Positions 1-7,645 of a DNA stretch of 64,000 bases are shown here, in pieces. Positions within the stretch are counted from its first letter, which is position 1. Every line of letters begins with the position of its first letter. The notes under the pieces were generated by a model. It saw only the letters and a program-made list of their open reading frames with translations. It made no database searches and was not told the DNA's origin. Location: NCBI GenBank assembly GCA_002364085.1, contig DEXK01000011.1, positions 81,863-145,862 of the forward strand, written 5' to 3'. This DNA is from Balneolaceae bacterium UBA3186. Its GTDB lineage: Bacteria; Bacteroidota; Rhodothermia; Balneolales; Balneolaceae. Both the position numbers and the translations under genes were made by a program.

Positions 1-177
1 CTCCTTCGGAGCCGTCGATTTCATTACGTTCTTGGCTCGCCAATAATTCTAAATTCGGTGTAGTTGGAAGCTTTTTTGAAATTGTCAGGACTATAAAAGG
101 ACAAAAAAGCTCCTTCAAAATGACAAAGTATTTAGTGATTTGGAGCTTTGGAGGGAAGAGTATCGCCATTACATAAG

Positions 178-198
178 ATCCTGAAACAAGTTCAGGAT
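178..198. repeat. Short palindrome of a type common as dispersed repeat
   Basis: An 8-base arm, ATCCTGAA, and its exact complement, TTCAGGAT, flank the 5-base loop ACAAG. Palindromes with this core occur as dispersed intergenic elements in many bacterial genomes (recalled, not searched). It lies 43 bases beyond the stop of the glycosyltransferase gene and lacks a T-run, so it is more likely a repeat than a terminator. Confidence 0.5.
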
Positions 199-207
199 GA
201 CCCAGCT

Positions 208-230
208 TTTGTGCCTTCGTGTTTCTGTGG
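208..230. repeat. Dispersed repeat segment, copy A
   Basis: The reverse complement of this 23-base segment contains CACAGAAACACGAAGG. The segment at 16184-16207 matches it at 19 of 22 aligned bases with a one-base gap, in opposite orientation. Both copies lie just outside genes. This suggests a degenerate dispersed element, but two short copies are weak evidence. Confidence 0.35.
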
Positions 231-241
231 TAAAAAACCAT

Positions 242-940
242 CTATCTATAATCCAACATATTCGAATACGCGTGGCACATCATTTCCTGGGAAGCTCCCG
301 CAAAGTACATCATAAAAACAGTAAGGTTTGCGATCTGAACTCTGAAGTAGCCGTTGTCTTCGTATTTACGGGAAGAAACGATCGCATCTTTCTGGATGAT
401 TCTGAATTCGGCAGTGTTCTGGATCTTTTCGATCAGATCATAATCTTCCATGATTCTAAAATCTTCACGGAAGCCACCGAGTTTATCAAATAAAGATCGG
501 GTTATAAAAAGAGTTTGGTCTCCACCACGAACCATAATTCGGTCAAAGCGAGTACAATATGAATTGATCCTCAATAGTGGGGTAGGATAGTGATCAAATT
601 TGTAGCGATAACAACCCGATTGAAATCCCATTTCAAGTGACTCATTAATATCATCTATATAAGAAACAGGAGGGAAGGAATCTGCATGTACAAAGTATAA
701 AATGTCGTTAGATGATTGTTCAGCGCCCACATTCATTTGAGCAGCTCTTCCTTTACGATCAGATTGTATGCATCTAAATCCCAGAGATTGCACTATCTCA
801 AAAGTTCTATCAGAACTGCCACCATCCACAACTATAATTTCGTTGTCATCGCCGAACTTATTTGCGTTAAAAAGATGTTTAAGCAAATCCGGTATCGAAT
901 TTTCTTCGTTATATGTTGGGATAATTATACTTATCGCCAT
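242..940 (-). CDS. Family 2 glycosyltransferase (TIGR04283-like)
   Basis: A 232-residue GT-A type glycosyltransferase. The N-terminus has the nucleotide-sugar binding strand SIIIPTYNEE (residues 4-13) and VVDGGSSDRT (about 37-46). An HADS segment near residue 86 stands in for the DXD metal site. The later GGDQTLF and EDYDL segments fit the small GT2 subgroup called rSAM/selenodomain-associated transferase 2. There is no signal peptide or membrane helix, so it is probably cytosolic and acts at the membrane face. It stands alone, divergent from the DUF547 gene. The acceptor cannot be told from sequence. Confidence 0.85.
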   Translation of the reverse strand: MAISIIIPTYNEENSIPDLLKHLFNANKFGDDNEIIVVDGGSSDRTFEIVQSLGFRCIQSDRKGRAAQMNVGAEQSSNDILYFVHADSFPPVSYIDDINESLEMGFQSGCYRYKFDHYPTPLLRINSYCTRFDRIMVRGGDQTLFITRSLFDKLGGFREDFRIMEDYDLIEKIQNTAEFRIIQKDAIVSSRKYEDNGYFRVQIANLTVFMMYFAGASQEMMCHAYSNMLDYR

Positions 941-1044
941 TTAGATAATTACAGTTTTGTGATGATATTTGAGCTTTACAATATGATATTAAATTACGTA
1001 TTCAATTTTGTAACAGATTTAAACAAATTTATAAGGGTTAAATC

Positions 1045-1848
1045 ATGAAAGGTTTATCTGCATTTTTACTTATAGCAATTATGATGGCTTTTTCGACTTA
1101 CACATCGGCTCAGGAAATGGATAGTTTGATCACAGAAACCTCCTATGCTGAACTTTCCATGATACTTCTTCAGAATGTCCGTGATGGAAACCCAACTCAG
1201 AAAATTGAAGACAAATTAGCTACTGTTTCCAGGGAAGAACTGAATTCTGATCTTGACACCGAATCTGAGAAAAAAGCTTTTTGGTTGAATGTATACAACG
1301 CTTATGTTCAAATACTTTTAACAGAGAAGCCGGAGCTTTTTAAAGACAGAAATTCATTCTTTGGATATAATTTCTTTTCCTCACCACAGGTAACTATCGC
1401 CGGAAAGGAATTGAGTTTTGATGATATAGAACATGGAATTATCCGTCACTCAAAAATAAAACTAGCTTTGGGATATTTAGACAAATGGTTTCCCAACGAT
1501 TATGAAGTGATGTTCCGTTGGGATGAAGTTGATCCAAGAGTTCATCTTGCATTGAATTGCGGTGCTAAATCATGTCCATACATTGCAATCTATGATCCGG
1601 AAAGGGTAGAAGAGCAATTAGATATTATATCGAAGCAGTATCTGGAAAAGACTACAGTGTATGAAGCTGATAAAGATAAAGTGAAAGTAAATACATTGAT
1701 GAGTTGGTTTCGCGGCGATTTTGGAGGTAAAGCCGGAGCCGTTGAAATGCTTAAAAAATATAATGTGATTCCACAGGATGCTGATCCTTCAGTTAGCTTT
1801 TTAGAATATGACTGGACACTTGAACTGGGTAACTACACTGATATTTAA
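1045..1848 (+). CDS. DUF547 domain-containing secreted protein
   Basis: A 267-residue protein with an N-terminal signal peptide (hydrophobic residues about 4-20, cleavage likely after TSAQ), so it is exported. The rest is DUF547, recognised by AFWLNVYNAYV near residue 80, DDIEHGIIR near 130 and the signature HLALNCGAKSCP near 170, with its paired cysteines. DUF547 has no established biochemical role; the conserved Cys/His residues hint at an enzyme. Its stop codon shares the four bases TTAA (1845-1848) with the stop of the convergent histidine kinase gene. Confidence 0.85.
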   Translation: MKGLSAFLLIAIMMAFSTYTSAQEMDSLITETSYAELSMILLQNVRDGNPTQKIEDKLATVSREELNSDLDTESEKKAFWLNVYNAYVQILLTEKPELFKDRNSFFGYNFFSSPQVTIAGKELSFDDIEHGIIRHSKIKLALGYLDKWFPNDYEVMFRWDEVDPRVHLALNCGAKSCPYIAIYDPERVEEQLDIISKQYLEKTTVYEADKDKVKVNTLMSWFRGDFGGKAGAVEMLKKYNVIPQDADPSVSFLEYDWTLELGNYTDI

Positions 1849-3071
1849 TCTTTTAGCTGATATAATTTCACAGGTATTTTCACATTGATCTCACTGCCTT
1901 TTCCAATTTCTGATACAATAGTTAGAGTTCCGTTCATAGATGTTATAAGGTGTTTAGAAAGTTGAAATCCAAAACCAAAGCCTCGTTCATTGTCTGTTCC
2001 CGGTGTTGATTGGGCTTGATGATTCATCATCAAATCAATCTGTTCTGCTGTCATACCAACACCACTATCTTTTACGGAAAAAGCTAATTTGGCTTTGGCT
2101 TCTGTTACTTGTTCAAAAGAGAGATGTATTTCAACGCTTCCGTCTCTTTCTGTGAATTTTATGGCATTTGAGATCATATTTCCGAATATCTGAAGTATTT
2201 TATTTTTCGGAAACAGTAACTCTTTATGTTCAAGTTCAACCACAACTTTGAAGTTAATGTCTTTTAGTTGAGCTTGAGGTTTATACAGATCAATTAATTT
2301 TTCTTTGAGAATGGCAAGCGTTAGGGATTCTCTTTTGTAGTCGCTTTGTTTTTCTAATTCTCGATGTGTTGAAAGTATTTCATCTGCAAGATCAAGAACA
2401 GATTTCCCACCTTTATGGATCATTTCAATTAACTCTATGATATCAGAGATACTTTGTTCTTCTGCATTATCTTTTATGATCTGAGAAAGTCCGATAATTC
2501 CACCAATTGGGCCACGGATGTCATGACTTACTTTTCGTGATACATCATCTGCTTCTTCAAGCTTTTCCTTCAGATCCTTGACAAGTTTTCGATGTTCTAA
2601 GCGTCTCATCACTTCTTCCGCAATGATCTTTAACATTTCAATTTTTTCAGGAGAAAAGGAATGATTTTTTTTATCCATCACGCAAACTGCTCCAATACTT
2701 ATGCCATCTTTAGTCTTTAAAGGAACACCGAAATAATATTTAAGGCTTGGATCACCCGCTACGTAAGGTTTGTCTTTGAAGTCTTCACTTTTATCTAAAT
2801 CAGAAAGCTCTAAATAATCTTTTTCGTGGATGGTATAATCACAAATGGAATCATTTCTGGAAATTTGATTCTGATCCATTCCAAATTCTGAAATTGACCA
2901 TTGTGTATTTGCTCCTATAAGATTGATTAGAGAGATAGGAGTTCCTGAAATATGAGCTGCTAATTTTGAAAGATCATCTAAGTCTTCAAACTCTCTTGAA
3001 TAGTCAATGTCATAGTCCGCAAGTGTGGTAAGACGATCTAATTCCTTCTTTTCGTTTGTGATGTTAGTCAT
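1845..3071 (-). CDS. Cytosolic GAF-domain histidine kinase
   Basis: A 408-residue sensor kinase without membrane helices. Residues about 15-160 form a GAF domain of the type often found in soluble light- or redox-sensing kinases. It is followed by a short coiled coil and a HisKA helix with the phospho-accepting histidine at H183 (KVSHDIRGPIGG). The HATPase domain has an N box (GNMISNAIKFT), a G1 box (KDSGVGM) and a GFGFGFQLSKHL G2 region. No response regulator is adjacent, so it is an orphan. Possible partners elsewhere in the window are the regulators at 6229 and 34459, but nothing links them. Confidence 0.9.
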   Translation of the reverse strand: MTNITNEKKELDRLTTLADYDIDYSREFEDLDDLSKLAAHISGTPISLINLIGANTQWSISEFGMDQNQISRNDSICDYTIHEKDYLELSDLDKSEDFKDKPYVAGDPSLKYYFGVPLKTKDGISIGAVCVMDKKNHSFSPEKIEMLKIIAEEVMRRLEHRKLVKDLKEKLEEADDVSRKVSHDIRGPIGGIIGLSQIIKDNAEEQSISDIIELIEMIHKGGKSVLDLADEILSTHRELEKQSDYKRESLTLAILKEKLIDLYKPQAQLKDINFKVVVELEHKELLFPKNKILQIFGNMISNAIKFTERDGSVEIHLSFEQVTEAKAKLAFSVKDSGVGMTAEQIDLMMNHQAQSTPGTDNERGFGFGFQLSKHLITSMNGTLTIVSEIGKGSEINVKIPVKLYQLKD

Positions 3072-3134
3072 TGTTTATTTGAACGTATATTTACCGACAC
3101 ATTATGAATCGAATTTACAACAGGGCACAGCTGC

Positions 3135-4031
3135 TTATTTTTTAGCATAACTCCAAAAGTCAACCCGGTTCAAAGCTATGTAAGGTACAGCCAATACTTT
3201 GTTTTTCCTGTCAATTCCGATATCGGCCGGCCTACCAATTGTGTGAATAAGAATTCTACTAGTTGAACCATCGTGAACACGAATGCTTTGATCGACCTGA
3301 CTTGCTACTAAAAGCATTCCTTCATCAAATTCTAAACCGTCGAAGTTTCCACCTTGGAATGTGTAGTGTTCTTTCAAGTCTTTAGTGATTCTGAATGAAT
3401 AAAATGTTGTGTCACCGCGCCAAGGAGCAAGCACAAACTCGTTTTTCAGAAGACTCAAGGTAATTCCATTTGGATATACAGGAAGAGAATCCAAGAATAC
3501 AGAAGGTGAGTCGTTTTCTATTTTATAGACAATAGGTTTTCCGGTGTCAGTTACATAAATACTTCCGGAGCCATCTCCTGAAACATCATTAAGGAAACCC
3601 GGCTGAAAAGATGAGAAATCAATGAACTTTTGCTGAACTCCGGTTTTGGTGTCAAAGACATGAACACCTGTTACATCAGCTACCCAAAGTGATCCTTTTT
3701 CAATATACATACCTCTGGGAGCGTGAAACGGAAACTCATCTGTTCCGGTCATGAAATTCATTTCAACTACATTTCCTTCAGCATCTACTTTAGTAATAAA
3801 GCCATTGCTGTCAAGATCATTTCCACCACCATTGAAATTCGAAATGAAATACACATTTTGTGATTCATCATACCGAACAGCTTCAGGTTGGCTGAGTCCT
3901 TCTACAGAAAAGAGGATAGAGGTAGAATCCTGAACGGTTTCAAAATCGGCTGTTATGGATTGCTTCTTTTCTGGAGTAGTGCAGGATATAGCTGTTAAAA
4001 AAGCTAGTAAAGTTAAAGAAAGTAATTTCAT
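3135..4031 (-). CDS. SMP-30/NHL-like beta-propeller lipoprotein
   Basis: A 298-residue protein with a lipoprotein signal (hydrophobic segment, then AISC at residues 14-17), so probably anchored in a membrane on the periplasmic side. The body shows repeated propeller blades (LSQPEAVRYDESQNVYFISN, ...APRGMYIEKGSLWVADV..., ...YVTDTGKPIVYKI) typical of the SMP-30/gluconolactonase/NHL superfamily. Many of these bind a metal and hydrolyse lactones or act as scaffolds; I cannot assign a substrate. It is separated by 63 bases from the kinase gene downstream and is probably transcribed on its own. Confidence 0.75.
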   Translation of the reverse strand: MKLLSLTLLAFLTAISCTTPEKKQSITADFETVQDSTSILFSVEGLSQPEAVRYDESQNVYFISNFNGGGNDLDSNGFITKVDAEGNVVEMNFMTGTDEFPFHAPRGMYIEKGSLWVADVTGVHVFDTKTGVQQKFIDFSSFQPGFLNDVSGDGSGSIYVTDTGKPIVYKIENDSPSVFLDSLPVYPNGITLSLLKNEFVLAPWRGDTTFYSFRITKDLKEHYTFQGGNFDGLEFDEGMLLVASQVDQSIRVHDGSTSRILIHTIGRPADIGIDRKNKVLAVPYIALNRVDFWSYAKK

Positions 4032-4154
4032 GATTCATTTTTTAAGTTGAATGAAAGTCACCTTCTTATCTCAGATTTACAAGTACGGCTTAGAAAGAAT
4101 TTGTAAATGTTTGATGCTGGTTTTGCCTGAACAGGTATATGTTTAGGCTATTCC

Positions 4155-4181
4155 TTGTTCCGATGCTTTGCGTCGGAACAA
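4155..4181. repeat. REP-like hairpin, left half of an inverted pair
   Basis: TTGTTCCGATGC and GCGTCGGAACAA pair around a 3-base TTT loop with one G-T wobble. The inner 19 bases (4159-4177) recur as an exact reverse complement at 4269-4287. GC-rich palindromes of this kind are typical of REP sequences mobilised by RAYT transposases. No RAYT gene is in this window. Confidence 0.6.
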
Positions 4182-4209
4182 ATCAGCTAAGCTTTAATCT
4201 TTATAAAAG

Positions 4210-4230
4210 AGATCTTATTTAAAAAGATCT
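4210..4230. repeat. Palindrome between the two REP-like halves
   Basis: AGATCTT and AAGATCT flank a 7-base loop inside the spacer of the inverted pair. It may be the apex of a larger cruciform or RNA hairpin formed by the whole 4155-4287 element. Confidence 0.45.
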
Positions 4231-4268
4231 ATTTAACCTGAAAAATAATCTGAAATGCCAAAAAATAA

Positions 4269-4287
4269 TCCGACGCAAAGCATCGGA
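4269..4287. repeat. REP-like hairpin, right half of an inverted pair
   Basis: TCCGACGCAAAGCATCGGA is the exact reverse complement of 4159-4177, with 91 bases between the copies. It begins 31 bases downstream of the bioB stop codon on the minus strand, so a transcript from bioB would contain both halves and could fold into a long hairpin that ends or protects the message. Confidence 0.6.
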
Positions 4288-4317
4288 GCTAAGTAAAATC
4301 AAATTATGATGAAATAA

Positions 4318-5310
4318 TCAAACATTAACCGGTACATGCTCCGGTTTTGCGTTCTTGTAAGAAGGTCGTGGCTTCAATCCGAACAACTCAAACATATGCA
4401 TGTCTTCGTCCAGTTCGTTGTTGTCGGTGGTTAGAAGTTTTTCTCCGGTAAAGATAGAATTGGCACCTGCCATAAAACAAAGGGCTTGTTCTTCATAACT
4501 CATGCGAACACGTCCGGCAGAAAGTCGAACCATAGATTGCGGCATCAAAATTCTGGCGGTAGCGATCATTCTGGCCATATCCCAACTTGGTACTTTAGGC
4601 TGATTTTCCATCGGAGTTCCTTTTACAGCGATCAACGCATTCACAGGAACAGACTCAGGATGCTGATCTAAATTAGACAGTGTATAAAGTAATCCGATTC
4701 TGTCTTCGTGGGTTTCACCCATCCCAATTATTCCACCGGAACAAACAGAAATATTATTGTCTTGAACTTTCTTGATCGTATCTAAGCGATCATCATAAGA
4801 ACGGGTAGTGATGATCTTTTTATAAAAGTCTTCGCTGGAATCAAGATTGTGATTATAAGCATACAATCCGGCTTCTTTAAGTTGAGCAGCTTGTTCATCA
4901 TTCAACATTCCAAGTGTAGCGCATACTTCAAGTCCCATATCAGCTACAGAAGAAACTACATCCAGAACTTCATCAAAATCTTTATTACGTCGTGCACTTC
5001 TCCATGCGGCTCCCATACAAAAACGAGTGCTTCCCGCTTGTTTGGCTCGCTCAGCAGAAGCCAGGATCATTTCCTTAGGCATCAGCTTCTCTGAATCAAC
5101 ACCGGTGTCATAACGCGCTGATTGAGGGCAGTAAGCACAATCTTCAGAGCAACCACCAGTCTTTATTGATAGAAGGGTACAGACCTGTACTTCGCCCGTT
5201 TCATGATATTCGCGATGGACTGTAGCAGCTCTGTAAATTAACTCCATTAATGGAGTATGGTATATTTCTGAGATTTCTTCTTCGGTCCAATCGTTACGAA
5301 TCACTGACAT
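4318..5310 (-). CDS. bioB: Biotin synthase
   Basis: A 330-residue radical SAM enzyme that inserts sulfur into dethiobiotin, the last step of biotin synthesis, in the cytosol. The [4Fe-4S] cysteines C54, C58 and C61 lie in GGCSEDCAYCPQSARY, the exact BioB form of the CxxxCxxC motif. FCMGAAWR, CATLGML, YNHNLDSS and GGIIGMGE match the BioB-specific blocks, and the RVRMS region near the C-terminus is present. No other bio gene is adjacent, and I see no BirA-type operator upstream. Length and motifs are normal for the family. Confidence 0.97.
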   Translation of the reverse strand: MSVIRNDWTEEEISEIYHTPLMELIYRAATVHREYHETGEVQVCTLLSIKTGGCSEDCAYCPQSARYDTGVDSEKLMPKEMILASAERAKQAGSTRFCMGAAWRSARRNKDFDEVLDVVSSVADMGLEVCATLGMLNDEQAAQLKEAGLYAYNHNLDSSEDFYKKIITTRSYDDRLDTIKKVQDNNISVCSGGIIGMGETHEDRIGLLYTLSNLDQHPESVPVNALIAVKGTPMENQPKVPSWDMARMIATARILMPQSMVRLSAGRVRMSYEEQALCFMAGANSIFTGEKLLTTDNNELDEDMHMFELFGLKPRPSYKNAKPEHVPVNV

Positions 5311-5430
5311 AAGTATATTTTTTCTGATAATGATTTACTCATCCAAAAGTAAGAGGTATCGCCTCAAATGCCAATCCATAATTTCATTTATTAAAAGGAA
5401 TAAAAGTGCTATCGTAAGACTAAAAATTAT

Positions 5431-6123
5431 ATGAAAGAAGTTTTGATTTCCGGTAAGGCGTCCTTCAAAATAGAAGTTCCCTATAAATTGTATGAAACAG
5501 GTGCAACAAATGAAAAGAAGCCTTTAATCGTATATTTACATGGTTACAATCAAAATATAGAACGCTTTGAAGGCTATGTAGAATCCTTGTTTGATATAAA
5601 GGCTTATCATTTGTTCATTCAAGCTCCATATCCCATTTTTGATGAAACTCGCACTAAGAAAGTAGAAGATTGGGGCAGGAGCTGGTATCTATTTGATGGA
5701 GAGCAGCAACAGTTTGTGAAATCACTAGAATTATCCTCAGAGTTTATTCAAGAGATTGTGGACGGTTTACTTCCTAACATAAAAGTGAATAGAATTTGTT
5801 TATTTGGCTACTCAATGGGTGGATATCTTGCAGGATATTTTATGCTTTCAAGATGGAAGCATGTAAATGAAGCTGTAATTATTGGCGCAAGAATTAAAAC
5901 AGAGGTATTTGAAAACAAGATAAATGAAGCGAATCATATAAATGTGCTTGCCTTGCATGGTAAAGGAGATACCAATGTTTATCCCGAACCCCAAAAAAAA
6001 GAGATCGAAAAACTTAAAAAAGAAGGGTTTAAGGCAGAATTCAAATTAATCGATGCAAAGCATAAGCTTATTCAGCCATTTATTGATGAAACTTTGCTCT
6101 GGTTAAAAAAAATAGGATACTAA
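5431..6123 (+). CDS. Alpha/beta hydrolase (carboxylesterase/phospholipase type)
   Basis: A 230-residue cytosolic serine hydrolase. The oxyanion region YLHGYNQN is at residues 35-42. The nucleophile is S128 in FGYSMGGYLAG, and D180 (HGKGDTNVYP) and H211 complete a plausible triad in the right order. The size and the GYSMGG box fit the carboxylesterase/phospholipase/YpfH-like group. Substrate unknown. It is monocistronic, with 105 bases before the response regulator gene. Confidence 0.8.
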   Translation: MKEVLISGKASFKIEVPYKLYETGATNEKKPLIVYLHGYNQNIERFEGYVESLFDIKAYHLFIQAPYPIFDETRTKKVEDWGRSWYLFDGEQQQFVKSLELSSEFIQEIVDGLLPNIKVNRICLFGYSMGGYLAGYFMLSRWKHVNEAVIIGARIKTEVFENKINEANHINVLALHGKGDTNVYPEPQKKEIEKLKKEGFKAEFKLIDAKHKLIQPFIDETLLWLKKIGY

Positions 6124-6228
6124 TTGTAATAAATTTATCAGCTGGTTAGGTTTTCTTTCTAATGTTTGTTAATTTTTTCTAACCATCATTAATTAAAAGC
6201 AATCTGATCAATCAATATTAAATAGCTT

Positions 6229-6900
6229 ATGAAAATTCTTGTTGTTGAAGACGATCCATCGGTAAGAACTCTTGTAAAAGCAGTTTTGGAGCATAACGGT
6301 AATTCAGTTTTAACCGCTGAAACAGCTAAAGATGGTCAGGCTTTAGCCACCGGTGAGAAATTTGAAATGATTGTTCTTGATCTCGGTTTGCCTGATGGAG
6401 ATGGTTATGAGGTTTGCAAGTACATCAGAGATGAAGGGGTAACTACTCCTGTTCTCATTTTGTCTGGAGAACAAGAAACTGATGTAAAAGTAAAGTGCCT
6501 AAAAGTAGGTGCGGATGATTATCTGACTAAACCATTCAATACTGAAGAGCTGTTAGCCAGAATGGAAGCCATCCAAAGACGAACAGAATCATCCGGTGAT
6601 CAAACACTTACATGCGGTGAAATTAATGTGGATCTGTTAAAAAGAGAGTGTAGCGTAAATGACAATAAACTACAGCTCACAAATAACGAATTTAATCTTC
6701 TTGTTTATTTTATCAAGAATAAGAACAGAATTATAACTCAGGAAGAACTAGCAGAAAAAGTTTGGGATATACATTTTGATACTCAAACAAATTATATAAA
6801 TGTTTACATCAGTTATTTAAGAAAGAAAATTCGCGAATACACTGAAACAGATTACATAGAAACTATTCGTAAAAAGGGTTTTACGTTTCGTTGTAATTAA
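6229..6900 (+). CDS. OmpR-family response regulator
   Basis: A 223-residue transcription regulator. The receiver domain (1-120) has the acidic pair ED7/D8/D9, the phosphorylation site D51 (VLDLGLPDGDGYEV), S79 and K101 (YLTKPF). The C-terminal winged helix (about 128-223) has the recognition-helix region INVYISYLRKKIRE and ends in the usual beta-hairpin IETIRKKGFTF. No sensor kinase gene adjoins it, so it is an orphan. A strong terminator follows at once, so it is probably transcribed alone. Confidence 0.93.
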   Translation: MKILVVEDDPSVRTLVKAVLEHNGNSVLTAETAKDGQALATGEKFEMIVLDLGLPDGDGYEVCKYIRDEGVTTPVLILSGEQETDVKVKCLKVGADDYLTKPFNTEELLARMEAIQRRTESSGDQTLTCGEINVDLLKRECSVNDNKLQLTNNEFNLLVYFIKNKNRIITQEELAEKVWDIHFDTQTNYINVYISYLRKKIREYTETDYIETIRKKGFTFRCN

Positions 6901-6917
6901 TCCCAAAGACATTACCA

Positions 6918-6949
6918 AAGCCGTTTCTGAATAAGAGACGGCTTTTTTT
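6918..6949 (+). terminator. Rho-independent terminator after the OmpR-type regulator
   Basis: AAGCCGTTTCT pairs with AGAGACGGCTT (one G-T wobble) around GAATA, followed by seven T. It lies 18 bases after the stop codon at 6900 and just before the TrmH gene, so it separates the two genes. Confidence 0.85.
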
Positions 6950-6964
6950 GTTTAACTTTACTAC

Positions 6965-7645
6965 ATGAATAAAGAATTAATTGAATATTTGAAGGATTTT
7001 ATATCTGAAGCCAGGTGGAAGCGAATGAATGAGGTTTTAGATTTACGAACACAACATATAACCGTTGTTCTTGAGGATATTTATCAGCCACATAATGCCA
7101 GTGCTGTTCTTAGAAGTTGTGACGGATTCGGAATCCAGGATGTTCATGTTATAGAAACTAATAACGAATTTGATGCTTCTTCAGAAGTTACTATAGGTGC
7201 GGATCAATGGCTTTCCATACATCGATATAATAAACCTAAAGCAGATAATGTTTCTGAATGTTTCTCTACTTTAAAAGAAAAGGGGTATCAAATAGTTGCA
7301 ACAACTCCACATGAAAATGATCACAATTTAGATGAATTGGATATTTCAAAACCTACAGCTTTGGTTTTTGGAACAGAACTGGAAGGAGTAACTGCTCAGG
7401 TATTAGAACAAGCCGATTCTTTTGTTAAAATTCCTATGTCTGGTTTCAGTGAAAGTTTTAATATTTCTGTTAGTGCGGCTATTTGTTTGTACGATACTTC
7501 CACCAGATTGCGAAATACAGTTTCAAGATCTGATTGGGGATTATCAGAAGAAAGGAGAGAAGAACTCCTGCTTGAATGGGTTAAGCAATCTATTAAAGCA
7601 GGAGATCAACTAGCTGATAAGTGGTTGTCTGAAAATAATTATTAA
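6965..7645 (+). CDS. SPOUT RNA 2'-O-methyltransferase, TrmH (SpoU) family
   Basis: A 226-residue SAM-dependent methyltransferase with the SpoU motifs in order: motif 1 DIYQPHNASAVLRSCDGFG (about 38-56, with N and R), motif 2 ALVFGTELEGVT (about 137-148) and motif 3 IPMSGFSESFNISVSAA (about 158-174). These form the trefoil-knot SAM site. The length and the short N-terminal helical extension fit TrmH, which makes Gm18 in tRNA. Relatives that modify other RNAs cannot be excluded. Its stop lies in a TTAA shared with the stop of the convergent peptidase gene. Confidence 0.88.
   Translation: MNKELIEYLKDFISEARWKRMNEVLDLRTQHITVVLEDIYQPHNASAVLRSCDGFGIQDVHVIETNNEFDASSEVTIGADQWLSIHRYNKPKADNVSECFSTLKEKGYQIVATTPHENDHNLDELDISKPTALVFGTELEGVTAQVLEQADSFVKIPMSGFSESFNISVSAAICLYDTSTRLRNTVSRSDWGLSEERREELLLEWVKQSIKAGDQLADKWLSENNY

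Larger units (their letters stand above)
1..241. other. Non-coding stretch at the left edge with dispersed-repeat pieces
   Basis: I see no convincing gene here. The stretch lies downstream of the minus-strand glycosyltransferase at 242-940. It holds a short palindrome at 178-198 and, next to it, a 23-base segment at 208-230 with a degenerate second copy near 16184-16207. The open frame that begins at 197 is antisense to the glycosyltransferase and has no homology that I recognise. The end of another gene may lie just outside the window. Confidence 0.5.
4032..4317. other. Intergenic region carrying a REPIN-like inverted pair
   Basis: The largest gap between genes in the window, lying between bioB (3' end) and the SMP-30 lipoprotein gene (5' end). 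It contains a 19-base imperfect palindrome at 4159-4177, its exact reverse complement at 4269-4287, and a third palindrome between them at 4210-4230. The promoter of the SMP-30 gene should lie next to 4031, but I could not place it. Confidence 0.6.

Noticed and set aside
716..1048. Plus-strand open frame of 110 codons antisense to the glycosyltransferase
   Set aside because: It overlaps the start of a well-supported GT2 gene in an opposite frame, has no recognisable domain and covers the intergenic promoter region.
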